DNA from: Isoetes taiwanensis
Lineage: Eukaryota > Streptophyta > Lycopodiopsida > Isoetales > Isoetaceae
Length of the DNA: 64,000 bases
Direction of reading: 5' to 3'
NCBI GenBank assembly: GCA_021234155.1
Contig: JAJEKV010000046.1
Coordinates: 2,723,258-2,787,257, forward strand
The position numbers and the translations under genes are program-made. This document shows, one piece after another, positions 29,040-39,249 of this stretch; position 1 is the first letter of the stretch, and each line of letters starts with the position of its first letter. The notes below the pieces were generated by a model. That model was not told where the DNA came from, made no database searches, and saw nothing but the letters and a program-made list of their open reading frames with translations.

Positions 29040-29478
29040 TCTGCCCTAACAAATTTCATTCATCTGCTTCACCATCTGCAAAACAAAAAAATAAGAAATA
29101 ACCGTTAGTTGAATGCTTAAGAAAAGAAAGAAAACATGCATGTACCATTTAGCAACGCCATGAGCTCCCTCTCGAAGTCGGTACGTTTCGTCTTCAACTT
29201 CTTCATCTTCTTCATCATCTTCGTCTTCTTCTCCTTGGTAGACCACTTATTCTCGAAGAATCTCCTATCCGATAACCAGGGGAATACCTATGATGAACTC
29301 CTGCTCGAGAATTTCCTCGATTCCTCATTCTCGATTCCTCGTCAAAGGAATGGGGAGGAATCGAAGGAATCGGGAGCTAAGGACCATGGGCGTGGGGGCT
29401 GCGGAGGGAACACCTCTTCCGGCCCGTTATAGGGCCTCTGGGAGGACACCTCCCGGCTCTTCCAGCTAATCTCTTCAT
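29040..29478 (-). pseudogene. Small two-exon gene or fragment, Lys-rich helix
   Basis: On the minus strand an ATG at 29478 opens MKRLAGRAGRCPPR. In another frame, near 29160-29250, a basic helical stretch reads ENKWSTKEKKTKMMKKMKKL, KTKRTDFERELMALLNG and meets a GT (29141-29142). A T-rich tract and CAG (about 29081) follow, then ATGGTGAAGCAGATGAATGA and a stop at 29046. That is the layout of a short intron with a final exon. Frames do not join cleanly upstream, and a stop lies near 29370. Within element T this could be a second transposon protein (DNA-binding or myb-like helper) or captured host sequence. No family is recognised. Confidence 0.3.
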
Positions 29479-29662
29479 GGCGATGGACTAAGCGAAATTG
29501 GGCGAAGGATCTAGCGAAGATTGGCGGAGATTGGGGGAGAATGGGGCCAATCTAGGCTGGAATAGATATAGGTTGGATTAGGCGTGAAAATCGTAGGAAT
29601 GATACAATTCGGTCCTATCAACCATCATTACATGCCATTATGTGCATGTCGAAATTTGAGCC

Positions 29663-29765
29663 ATATCAATATCTTCCTTTTTTAACCTTATTCCTAAATA
29701 TCAATATCTTCTTTTTTAACCTTATTCCTAAATATCAATATCTTCCTTTTTAACCTTATTCCTAA
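29663..29765 (+). repeat. Three tandem copies of a 34-36 bp unit
   Basis: ATATCAATATCTTCCTTTTT with TAACCTTATTCCTAA is repeated three times with T-run length variation. It is a minisatellite inside element T. Confidence 0.85.
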
Positions 29766-29967
29766 ACCTATATGATTTTGAGTTTAACACGAAAATGAAA
29801 CACCGATATAATTCAATTTAACATACTATTTAATACCAAGATGCCACGTCACACTATATTTGATAATTGGGATTTAAAAAAAAAAACACTCCAAACCCTC
29901 CTCGAGAAAACCACGTAAGTGCCTGAGCCTCACTTGTGTTTTACGTTTAATTTGACAACAAGCAACT

Positions 29968-30597
29968 TCCATAACTAGCGTGGATCGCCTGGCCTTGAAA
30001 TGAAGGTGTACAATTTTTATGCCCCAACACAATTAAACGTGTCAGGTGAGGCGAGCGTCCGAGTACTAACCTCGTTTTTTGAAATTTGCAGCGTGCATGG
30101 AAAATCGAAAAGTCCATTCTCCTACAATCCATGCTTTTATACATTAAGCAAATTCAAATTTCAATTGTAGGGGCGGGAAGCCTGTATTAGGATGAAGTGA
30201 AGATCGGTTAAAGCGCGACCCATGGCCCTCGAAATGAAAGTCCGATCCGATACAAAAAGCTTCAACCTACACATTCAAATTTTGAAATGTAGAAGGCGGA
30301 CGCCGCAGACGCTTGGTATCCGACAAACCAAGAGACACCGTCATGAGTTCTTAGGTATGCTATAATGCAAGTGGCATTTTAGAAGCGCCACGTGTTGCAT
30401 CGGTGCGTCGACAACCAAGCGAAATTAAATACATATGGCGCCATGAATGTGCAATCCCCCTTATTAGGAAGAATATTCCAAGCAAATCTGTAATTATGAG
30501 AGTTTGATATCCTAGGTGGCATGGGAAAAAAGGAGCGGAAATATGCGTGGAATGGGTGATAGGGAGGCCATTTTAAGACCCCAAATCCGCCCTAATG
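29968..30597 (+). repeat. Right subterminal segment of element T
   Basis: This is the second copy of the block at 27418-28065, ending in the intact right inverted repeat. It includes the CATATGGCGCCATG palindrome near 30433. No ORF was found. Confidence 0.7.
30566..30597 (-). repeat. Right terminal inverted repeat of element T
   Basis: Its reverse complement starts CATTAGGGCGGATTTGGGG and matches 16125-16156 at 31 of 32 bases. The element B gag frame resumes at 30598. Confidence 0.7.
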
Positions 30598-31488
30598 TTA
30601 TTGACTTGAACTTGTTCTTTATGCTTTGAGTTATTCATCCCTCTAGTATGGACAGCCATGATCTCCCCCTGATCTTCAATTTCTTGCACAAATCTAACTG
30701 AAGCACTTGGCTCATTAGTTTTGGCCTTTTCTTGCCTAGCAAAGTATTCTTTGACACTACACCTATCCTCATAATGGCCTACTGCTTTGCAAAAAGCACA
30801 AACATGGCATTCTTTACCAAAATGCCCTCTCTTACCACACTTGGTACATGGTCTGTACCAACAATAATCTGATGAATGAGTATTTCTTGAGCAGTGAGCA
30901 CATGGAGGGTATATCCTCTTCTCGGGTCTTGAACTCTTCATTTTTTGGAGATATTTTGTGACTTCAACCAATGCTTCAGAAACTTTAGATATTTCAGCTC
31001 TAACATCAGCCACAGGACCCTCTGGATCTTCCATCTTTGGCTTTTTCTTGTCCTTTCGAGTAACATAGATTGGCACTGGTCCAGGTCCCATGTACTCCTG
31101 CTCATAATCTGGAAAGAAAGGATCATGAGGTGAGTGCATATCATCAGGAAGATAGGAGATAATGTCCTCACAGTAGCCTTAGTAAAAGCTTTGTGTATAG
31201 TATCAAATCCTTCTTGCTTTTGTATCTTGAGCATTTTTCTGCTCAAACCTCTAATAAATGAAGCAACCAGATGCAGGGTGGTTGAAAATGTTGAAGATAT
31301 TCCTGGCAAACCTTCAACCTCAATGGCTTAGAACCTCCAAGTTGCTTCAGGCGACCACTCTGTGCAAGAAAATTGCAAAAAGAAAGCTCAAACAATGGAT
31401 TAGTTATGCTTTTCCAAAACAGAAAAAAGGATGCCTCAGCAAAAATGATGTCATTTGCAAGCAGATTGAGATTTTGACGTGATTTCAA
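30598..31488 (-). pseudogene. Element B Gag with three CCHC zinc knuckles
   Basis: The 188-codon frame (30573-31139) contains a linker (VADVRAEISKVSEALVEVTK) and three consecutive CCHC knuckles: CAHCSRNTHSSDYC, CTKCGKRGHFGKEC and CAFCKAVGHYEDRC. It then runs through a linker (MAVHTRG) to 30598, where element T begins. Upstream, in shifted frames to 31488, are capsid-type segments HLVASFIRGLSRKMLKIQKQ and EGFDTIHKAF. Those match the gag at 63700-63790 (element D) closely. Gag would coat the element RNA. All three knuckles keep their metal ligands. Frameshifts near 31100 and 31310 break it. Confidence 0.8.
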
Positions 31489-32886
31489 CTCTAAAGACTC
31501 TGAAGACTCAAAGAATCTGGGGCCAAAAGTCAGATGCTAATAGATCAGCAAAAATCACTCAAAATTGTAGTTCTGACCAAGTCAAAACTTGGCGAATATC
31601 CCTGGCAGTGAGCAAATTTTTGTAGATCAGAAAGTATGAGTATTTTTTGAGTTTTGACACTTATTCTATCTCTAACAGGTTTGCACACAAGGATCAACAA
31701 CTTTTTTTGCAAAGATATGTGTTAGCGTAGCTTGAAATTCAATTTCTTTGGAAAAAAAACTATCATAAGCCAAAACAGCAAGCAAGTTTTTCATAGATTG
31801 AGTTATGTTGATCTTTTTTGACACTTCCTAACATCTTTCAAATATCTGCAAGCAAAGGAGAATAACTTGTTTGGCAAGAATTGATGCACCAATGATCAAG
31901 GTGGAAGATTTTTTGTTGACTAAAATGCAATAATTTGTAAAATTTAAATGACAGGCTATTGCAAAATGTTTTTTGAGGCCTTTTCTGAGATTCAATGCTT
32001 CCTACTTGTTTTGATAACTCCCTATTTAAAATGTTACTCAAAATGAAAGGCTAGAGTTTAATGAATGCAACACCTGACTTGATACTAGAGGCAGTCTAAC
32101 CTAATTTTTGCATTAATATTTGTTCATAAAGCAGAGTGTGATGCAACCTGAGATGCGATGTGCTTGAAATTAATTATCGTTCTTCAAATACTACGTTTAC
32201 CTTTATAATTTATCTCGTTTGCAAAATGGAATGCAAGTTGAGCAAGATTTTAATGCCAAGGGTCAGATTTTCATTCATAGAAACATCTTACAGTCAATCA
32301 AAGGATTCCCAAGCTCTGATGTCTTGGGCACAGGATCAAAAAGTCTTCACAATAGAAAATAAGCAGTTTGCCTCAAGTAATCCATGGATTTAAGAAGCAA
32401 GGAAGGCAGATTCAAGCTACTGTCAGTCAAACCGGTCTCTAAGAGAGATGTCTCGATCACTTCTTGCGCCCAAAGCCCTTGAAAATTCTCTGTAAACAAT
32501 TCCCCCTTCCATAATCCCCTGTTTCTGGTCTGTTCTTGGCAAATCTGGCTCAGATCCTTGTCTTTTTGCTTAGTTTGAGAGTTCTTGGCTTAGAATAGGT
32601 AAATCCGGGAGCATTTGGCTATGATTAGATGGTTAAACCGATCAAAAAATCCGGATCTTGGCATGAAGAGTTTTTAGGGTTCTTGAGACTCTTGGTCGAA
32701 ATATCCCGCAGGAATTTTGCAAAAAGGCAGACAAGGTATATAAGGCATAAAAAAACCTTAGTAATTAAATCGAATGTGCTATGCCCACATGGGATTCGGT
32801 CCGTTACCGCCCCACACGCTCGGGTGTACCACATGACGGGGAAAGATTGGATGGGAGAGAGACTAGGCCAAGGGGGGAGGTAGATA

Positions 32887-32921
<35 letters not shown>

Positions 32922-33202
32922 ATTAGATATGCTATAGACCAAACTGTAAAGAAACCTAAACTTGAAATAACTAACAAGGCTCTATAATATACTTGAGAAA
33001 TATAATTATTCTGCCTTAGATATAGACGCACTTACAGTATGACTATGCTCTGCATTGGTTCCTAACTACATAGACTATGATTATAGAGTTAGAATAAACA
33101 CCAATCACACCTTATAGGTGGTTTAAACTGAAAGAGAAACTTTGTTATGGGCAACCAGTTAATAATATGCTAAGGTATAATAATAAAAATATTATTCTGA
33201 AC
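31489..33202. other. Gene-poor region right of element B
   Basis: It probably includes the 5' untranslated part and LTR of element B, but I found no LTR ends. A run of 27 T residues at 32890-32916 may be the tail of a poly(A) retroposon inserted on the minus strand. The flanking short frames (60-105 codons) have no motif. Confidence 0.4.
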
Positions 33203-33250
33203 GTAACCCTAAAAAACAGTTTAGGGTTACACATTTGGTGCAGTCGGGCA
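33203..33250 (+). repeat. Telomere-like palindrome and primer-site-like sequence
   Basis: GTAACCCTAAA (33203-33213) and TTTAGGGTTAC (33220-33230) are perfect inverted copies around AAACAG. Directly after comes ACATTTGGTGCAGTCGGGCA, which looks like an LTR end (ACA) plus a TGG-type primer-binding site. A plus-strand LTR element may start here, but its LTR start was not found. Confidence 0.35.
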
Positions 33251-33436
33251 TGAAGGATCACGATTGCAGCAGATGTAGGGTGGATTTATCCAGCTAGACC
33301 AGAGCCTGATCCGGATTACCATTTATATAGTTAGTTTAGGGCTACCATGTTCGCTGGGCCCATACTGTGATCCGATTTGAGTACTCACTGCCCTACAGAA
33401 TGTGCGCATGGTAAAATCCTTTTGTTCTACTTATTG

Positions 33437-33755
33437 ATGGGCAGAAAGAAAGGCGGACACAATAAAGCCACGTTGATCAAGATGCAACTGGAAAAGTCCA
33501 AAGCTGACAAAAGAAGAAGTGTTTATGATTTTCACAAGCCAGCTAGGAAGATTGCTAGAAACAATGAAGGAGATGGTTGCCACGATCGGGGCGCCCAATA
33601 ATCTTTGGTATAGCGAGGGGGCTCTATGGTATCACCATCTATTACTTCTTTGGTTATCTGAAGTTAGTCAGGAGGCTATTGCTACAAACATTACGGATAT
33701 GCCAACTGCTGATATAAACGGCATCACCACTAACCAGGTTTCATTTAGCTCATAA
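33437..33755 (+). pseudogene. Short frameshifted ORF, possible gag remnant
   Basis: From ATG 33437 the frame reads MGRKKGGHNKATL and KMQLEKSKADKRRSV. After a shift near 33520 it reads TSQLGRLLETMKEMVATIGA and continues to a stop at 33755. It follows the primer-site-like sequence at 33231 by about 190 bp, the right place for gag in a small LTR element. No zinc knuckle or capsid signature is seen. Unknown otherwise. Confidence 0.25.
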
Positions 33756-34885
33756 GGTTTTTCAAAAATATATCGTTGTCTAATTCTTATTGCTCTAATG
33801 TCAGTATTCTTAGTTATGAATATCTAGCATTATAACAGGGGGTTTTTTTTCTGTTTTTGTACTGTTTTCTCTAAGGTTTTCATATGATTTGGTGGGCGTA
33901 TTCATCCAGGTGTACTAAATAGTATTTCTAGAGTGCACCCTTTTGTTAGCCGTTGATTTTAGAAAAGGGGGCAAATCCTGTGGTGGTGGTGGGTGTGAAT
34001 ATCCTCCCATTATTTTTAGAGTTTTTTTTAAGGTTGTGTGGATTAGGGTTTGAAAAGTTTTGAACAATGACATGCATATGAACTTCTGCCCTCTAGACTC
34101 CTGTCCTCTAGATTCTTGTGTTAATGGCGGGCTGGGTTCTTGATGACAAGATAATATTGGTATGATATCATAGCTTCTATTATGCGAGATAATAGTTTTT
34201 TATTCTTGTTTTAATTAACATAATGGTTTCTTATTGTTCCTTTGGTTTTGTAAGCAAGCTCATCAATCTGTCCGAAAAGCAAAAGGCTTGAGCTTCAATC
34301 TGTGGGATGCTAGACCATGGTTTTTTCTTCTTGCTTTGATTTTTGGTATGTATTGTAGCAGAAAGTCTGAGCATCCCGGTAACAAGCAAATTCTGTCGCT
34401 TCCCTAATATCTATCTATCTTCTTGTGCTTCTGCCATTAGAGCAAAATAGGCATTTTGATCTTAAAACAACAAACACAGCCGTCTTACCTAGCCGTATTA
34501 CTCATGAAAACCCTATTTTTACCCTGTTCTAACCCTATTTTTATCCTGTTTTCTAGCAGCGGATGAAATCGGCAAGAGGGCTTCTTCTACAAGAAAGCAA
34601 TATGCAGGAATTCGAGATTTTTAACCTAATCGATCTATGCATGTTCCGGAATCAAATAGGAGTAGTTTTCCACATTTGTAAAGACGAGATTCTTCGGCAG
34701 AAAGAAGGCAATCAGCTTCTGGCATCTTAAACACGACTCCAAAATGATCATCTGAAAACCTCGATATGCTCTGGATCTGTTGTGCTTGCCAGGATCGTGT
34801 ACCCAAAAACCCATCCATTCTGTATCTTCATGTGTTATTGCGGCCTCCATAGCTTAAAACCCTGTTCATACCGTCTGGTCTGGGC
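33756..34885. other. Intergenic
   Basis: No supported gene. Minus-strand frames at 34621-34850 overlap in two phases (THEDTEWMGFWVHD and SRFSDDHFGVVFKM) and could be a decayed exon, but no family is recognised. The spacing of AACCCTATTTTTACCCTGTT copies near 34505-34550 is a minor tandem repeat. Confidence 0.35.
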
Positions 34886-34897
34886 ATGGAGGTGATA

Positions 34898-35154
34898 AGA
34901 CAGCAAAGAAAAATGGTGGGTATTGAGAAGCCGGCTTTGGTGTTTGTACACGGCAGTTTCTGCTTGGTGTTGGGCAGTGCATTGGCTGCCTTTCTTCTCG
35001 ATGCAGGGGCACGATTCCTTTGCTATAAGCCTTGTGGGCCAGGTCAGTTTTTCTTTCAAAAATCTTATGCCTTCTGCTGGCATTACTATCTACTGATCTA
35101 TAGAATGCAGGGGGAGAGTGGTGTGCCAAAGGACCGAAAACCCAATACTCTTGA
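34898..35154 (+). pseudogene. Alpha/beta-hydrolase N-terminal fragment with intron
   Basis: Exon 1 (about 34915-35043) encodes EKPALVFVHGSF, the first strand and oxyanion HG of alpha/beta hydrolases. After a one- or two-base shift near 34965 it reads AWCWAVHWLPFFSMQGHDSF, AISLVGQ. A GTCAGT donor follows, and at about 35110 a CAG acceptor leads into GESGVPKDRKPNTLE (35111-35154) with a GTAATG donor. Together these make the start of a plant-type hydrolase in the MSGESGVP...TLE style. The nucleophile elbow and later catalytic residues are not found downstream in a consistent frame. The frameshift and missing remainder mark it as a decayed or partial gene. Confidence 0.55.
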
Positions 35155-35269
35155 GGTAATGTAGTTGTTTTAACTTCTTTCGTGTATTCCTAGCTTTGTG
35201 TTTAGAAATGCTTTTAAAGCTCTTATGCTGCTACAAATTCTCTTAAACGGAGCCTCAGCCTCAGAAATC

Positions 35270-35396
35270 CGGAGATGTTGGGGCTTTGTCTCTTATCAGA
35301 GGGCCTTATGCTATGCTACTGCAACTTGCAAATGAGGATGCGGGAGCTGAAGCTATGTTTGCAAATCTTGGATACTTTTCTATAGGATCAATCCAG
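35270..35396 (+). pseudogene. Exon-like segment after the hydrolase fragment
   Basis: Between a CAG (35269) and a GTAGTA donor (35397), an open stretch encodes KSGDVGALSLIRGPYAMLLQ, LANEDAGAEAMFANLGYFSI. Its splice-like borders suggest an exon of the same transcription unit, but the sequence does not match the next part of an alpha/beta hydrolase that I know. It may be an alternative exon or part of a different gene. Confidence 0.3.
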
Positions 35397-38300
35397 GTAG
35401 TAAAGTTTGAAACCTAATGGCTTGGAAATAAGAATGGGTTTATTGATAGTCCATGCTTTGCTTCTATTTCTTGAATGTGCACATCTACAGTCATTCTTCA
35501 GCATTTCAATTTACTAGAGATAGTGCACTAAACTTTTTTTTTGGCTTTCCCACATGCTGCCAACATGAGTAGAGTCTCTTCAGGACAAATTTTACGCCTG
35601 CAGATATGCCAAATTTTGGATCAAAATTGCGGTGCAGACGACGTATGTGCACACCAGCTTGTATGTTTGACATTGTGTGCAGGCTGGCTTGCTAATCTAT
35701 CTAACCATATTTGTGAGTATATCCGACTTCTTCCATCAACTAAATTGCATATAAATGGGCATCCAAGGCTACATTTGTTGCTGAATTTTGCCACCAATAT
35801 AACTCCATGAATGTAATTTATCCAATTAGTTCGTTGTATGCATTTGAAGTTTTAAATTATTATTATATTGCATCTATTTTTCATATTCCTTGCTAGAAGG
35901 ACTTGGAAGGGCTTTGAAGTTCTTGCTACATATAGAGATTGGCTGCCCTCTATTGTGGATTATGCAGAGCGTAGTGGTTCATGAACACCTCAACCATGAA
36001 GGGCTTGGATGTCAAAGTGTGTTGTCTGCAAAAGTCTTGTGTGTTGTCTGGAAACAGAATGTAATGAATGCTGCCTTAAGATTACTGCAAAATGCTATGT
36101 GTTTTATAAGGCAGAAAATCTTTTGGATTTTTTAAATGCTTGGTCGTAGCGGCGCCGCTAAATTTCCCGCCAGACAATTTTCCCCTGGTCTTATAGAAGC
36201 GTCGGAACTCATGCCAAGTAGAAATCCTTGAGAAATAAACTATGCTTGCCAAGAGACAACTTCATTGGCTTGAAAAAGGACTTTCCTTTTCAGGTGCCAT
36301 ATGCTTATGAATGCTTGCCATGGCAAAACAGGCTTGCATTGACACCAGCACATGTTACCATATGCGCTAGCATATGCATGACAATGTGCAGTTTACAATA
36401 GTTTACATGATTCTTGTATTGCAATATTGATTCTACAGATAATGAATATAATGATTACATAAAATGTACTCATAGTTGTTTGCAATGGAAATAATTTGTT
36501 TGTCTTGATGTTATTGTGTTTTTTAGTAATTAATATTTAGGCCCATAAACTTTACCTATGTTTGCTTTGGTTAGGGCCCGAAGGGCCCAAAATTTTTTTT
36601 TATATAACAATCAACACACAACTACCATTAATATTATTAACACAAACCATTGCATTTAACACATATAAATTAAAATCCCCCTTAAACCCCCTTTGGTTTG
36701 GGTGCATATTCACACGGGGGGTTATGTAGGGCATATATATGGTTAGATCCAGACCCGCCTAGCACTTCTCTCTTTTCGTGACTTAACATCTATAAACCAT
36801 TTAAATAGATTAATCTAGATAGCTAGACGTTATCGTTTCATGTCTCTACTCTTGCCTCTGATCATGTCTTTACTCTTGCTTCTGCTCACTGTTTATGCTA
36901 TAATAATTTAAGCATGTTAAATTGCCTCCGACCTCATATTATGGGCATATTATCAGTTATGTAGACATCTGCAAGAGGCTAGGCATAACTAGCATAAATG
37001 TTCAGTAATCATGCAGTAATGTAGTTGTCAACTCATACATTAGATGATTGATTCATGATTATAATCTACCATGATGGTGTATAATGTGTATGACGATCTA
37101 ATCTGCTGTTATATGATTTTATGGATAAGAATAAACCAGAGGGCTAGTTTTCTAACTAAATCATGCTACTGTGGGCTATAATTTCTTGCATAGTAACTAT
37201 CTTTGACCTACTTCATGTAGTTCATAAGGGATCTCAAAATTTATTGCTGGCTAATATTTACTCTGATTTTACGGATGTAGTGGTTATACACTGGCTGCTT
37301 TATCACATGACCACTCACTTAGATAGATGCAGAGCTGATAGAGCATTGTTTACTTCACTATAATCCGATACATTTCCAGTATATATGATTTATGTTCTCA
37401 TCTAGGCTTTGTGGTGAAGGGCCATAAGCTGATTAAGTTCATTGCTTACCTGCTAGTGGCTTTTGCATGTGCTAACTTGCATCTGGTTTCACTGCAGGTA
37501 ACCGAACTTAATCCTCCACGTTTGCTTTTACAAGTACAAGCTGGTGCAAATGAAGTTGCACAAGCAGAATGCACAACATCTTTGGTGTGATTTCAAACAT
37601 TGGATAAAACTATGTCAAATTTTTCTTTGCTTTATCATGTCACTTTTGATACGCTATGATTCATGTTCATTGATGATCGGTATGCTAATACTCTGTTAAC
37701 ATATGATCATAAAGTAGTTTGTAAGCTTCGTAAAGTTCTTATGGTGTGAGTATTAAAAGCTGGAAAATCTTGGTGTCCATTTGAATTTGACTAAAGATTG
37801 ACATACAATATTTTCATACAGAATCCTTGTCTGCATTAGCCACTTTATAATGATAATATTTTTATACTGGTTGTCTATTAGATTGTCATTCCATCTTCTT
37901 ATATAGCTACTATGTTCCTTGTTCAATGCAATTGGGCACAATATGTAGCTGTTCTAGGATAAGTTGAGGTTGTACCATATATCTTACCTTTAATCTTGTT
38001 TTTTCGTTTGTTGGCTATTTTAATGTCTATATCTTGACTACTTAAGTTCATTACCAAATTTCTTCACTTTATCTCATTATATCTGTAATCTTGTATGCTC
38101 AAATCAGGGCTTATATTAGATGGACACCTAATCTAATATAAGATTGCATCTAAATGGCTTGTCAGTTCTATAATTGGGGCTTTCAGGCTTAAGTCTGTTT
38201 TCTTAACGGACTAAGGGGTTTTTTTTTTTTTTTTTTAGCACGCCAGCCTAACCAAGCTTGCAGCCCTTCTTGCAATTCTAAGCTATCCACGTAGCAGTTC

Positions 38301-38487
38301 CAAATCAGCCAAACCTTTAGGTGGCATGACATTAAGCCGTTGGATATTTATTTTCTTAGATCGACGGCCAGAGAAATTAGAAATTAGCTTAAAAAAAGCC
38401 ATGGAGATGGAGAAGGTCACGCCTCTGCGTTTCCATTCTTAGGTCACGCCTCTGCTTGTCCATTCTTATTCAGGATCCATCAAAGAA
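35397..38487. other. Long intergenic or intronic stretch
   Basis: No gene is supported. An exon-like piece at 37499-37590 (after CAG: VTELNPPRLLLQVQAGANEV, then a stop) is isolated. AT-rich sequence dominates 36400-37300, and a run of 17 T lies at 38220-38236. A perfect 12-bp palindrome is listed separately. Confidence 0.4.
38110..38142. repeat. Perfect 12-bp inverted repeat
   Basis: CTTATATTAGAT and ATCTAATATAAG are separated by 9 bases (GGACACCTA). It could form a hairpin or be the core of a miniature inverted-repeat element. Confidence 0.7.
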
Positions 38488-38814
38488 ATGCGACCAGGAT
38501 CCATCAAAGAAAGACGACAAGTTTTTGAAGGGGGATTATTATTTCAAAGGCAGGTACAATTCTTTGCGCTTAACATGCCGGCAAGGGAAGAATCCTTCTT
38601 CAATACGGCAGATCCTGGTCCGAACCCCAACACTATGGTTTCAGGTTTTCTCAATGATTCAGACAAAAACGATCATCAAAACACGCTGGATTCTCAAATG
38701 TTTGGATCAGGAATGAACGATCATTTGGGGCCTTTATGGATTCAGAAGGCAATATTTATGCTACACAAGATGCCGAGAGGGCAAGTTTCTGAAATAATGG
38801 TTTTGCTCAACTAA
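38488..38814 (+). CDS. 108-codon ORF, unknown
   Basis: An open frame starts MRPGSIKERRQVFEGGLLFQ and continues through an Asn/Asp-rich middle (NTADPGPNPNTMVSGF, NDSDKNDHQNTLDSQMF) to a stop at 38812-38814. Just upstream, short direct repeats occur (GGTCACGCCTCTGC twice, CAGGATCCATCAAAGAAA twice). No domain is recognised. It could be an exon of a larger gene, since no stop precedes it for about 90 bp in frame, or a chance frame. Confidence 0.25.
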   Translation: MRPGSIKERRQVFEGGLLFQRQVQFFALNMPAREESFFNTADPGPNPNTMVSGFLNDSDKNDHQNTLDSQMFGSGMNDHLGPLWIQKAIFMLHKMPRGQVSEIMVLLN

Positions 38815-39172
38815 TTATCCAAATGCAAGTTAGAAAGGAATCGGAAACTTACAAAGACGTCACCCTTTTTGATTTGTCGCCTTGCACCCCAATCCAGTCA
38901 CATGGGTGCGAATCACTAGCGCTCCAATTTGGAAGAACAGAGTTAGAATCATTAAGGTATTGATTGAATGATAAAAAATCTTTTCCTAATATATAATGGC
39001 TTCTGTTTATGATTGATTCATCTCATCTGCTATGAAGAACAGGGCTAAGATTTTTCTTTACCGTCGGAGTTCAAGGCAGTAGCAGTTTTAAAAATGGGCC
39101 CAACATGGATGCTTTCAATGTCCAGATCAGTTCTAGAGCTCTGATGCTAGAGTTGCACAGGATATGAAGTGT

Positions 39173-39236
39173 GTAAGCATTTATTCGGTATTAGTCTGCT
39201 CATTAAACGCATTTATTCGGCATTAGTCTGCTTCTA
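39173..39236 (+). repeat. Tandem duplication of a 31-bp unit
   Basis: GCATTTATTCGGTATTAGTC plus TGCT is followed by a second copy starting at 39209. It lies just before the COMM-like segment. Confidence 0.7.
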
Positions 39237-39249
39237 CATTGAAGCAGCA

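Larger units (their letters stand above)
16125..30597. mobile_element. Element T: 14.5-kb segment bounded by 32-bp inverted repeats
   Basis: The two ends are inverted copies of one 32-bp sequence with a single mismatch, and both abut the broken gag frame of element B. The inserted unit is therefore the whole interval. It encloses small plus-strand genes (17230-24580), a minus-strand transposase-like gene (24830-26870) and a duplicated right-end segment (27418-28065 and 29968-30597). The tips can be read as TA followed by GGGCGG, so a TA target duplication is possible, but TA is too short to prove it and longer duplications are not seen. The class of element is unresolved. Base composition and codon decay differ from the flanking retroelement. 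Confidence 0.65.
3829..31488 (-). mobile_element. Element B, Ty3/gypsy retrotransposon split by three insertions
   Basis: Three minus-strand pieces form one polyprotein order once the interruptions are removed: gag with zinc knuckles (30598-31488), gag tail plus protease plus RNase H (14936-16124), and linker plus reverse transcriptase (3829-4757). The interruptions are element T (16125-30597), element C (4758-14935) and element A (from 3828 leftwards). The reading frame runs to the edge of each insertion and resumes at its other edge. No LTR of element B was identified. Its 5' end should lie right of 31488, and its integrase and 3' end are outside the window. Confidence 0.75.

Noticed and set aside
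29046-29246. Acidic minus-strand ORF (EEDEDDEEDEEVEDE)
   Set aside because: The same bases in another frame encode a basic helical segment ending at a plausible splice donor, which fits better. The acidic run is a by-product of GAAGA repeats.
16125-30597. Element T as an endogenous giant virus
   Set aside because: The H3-like gene, promoter-bearing gene array and terminator-like hairpins made me consider it. I saw no major capsid protein, family B DNA polymerase, packaging ATPase or viral transcription factor, and the ends look like transposon inverted repeats. It stays an open hypothesis, not a call.
16125-30597. Element T as a Helitron
   Set aside because: Captured host fragments fit, but Helitrons lack terminal inverted repeats, and no TC...CTRR ends or Rep/helicase motifs were seen.
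16120-30602. A long target-site duplication flanking element T
   Set aside because: The left flank TTTCC and right flank TTATT do not match, and 8-bp and 9-bp windows also fail. Only TA immediately outside GGGCGG agrees, which is too short to count.
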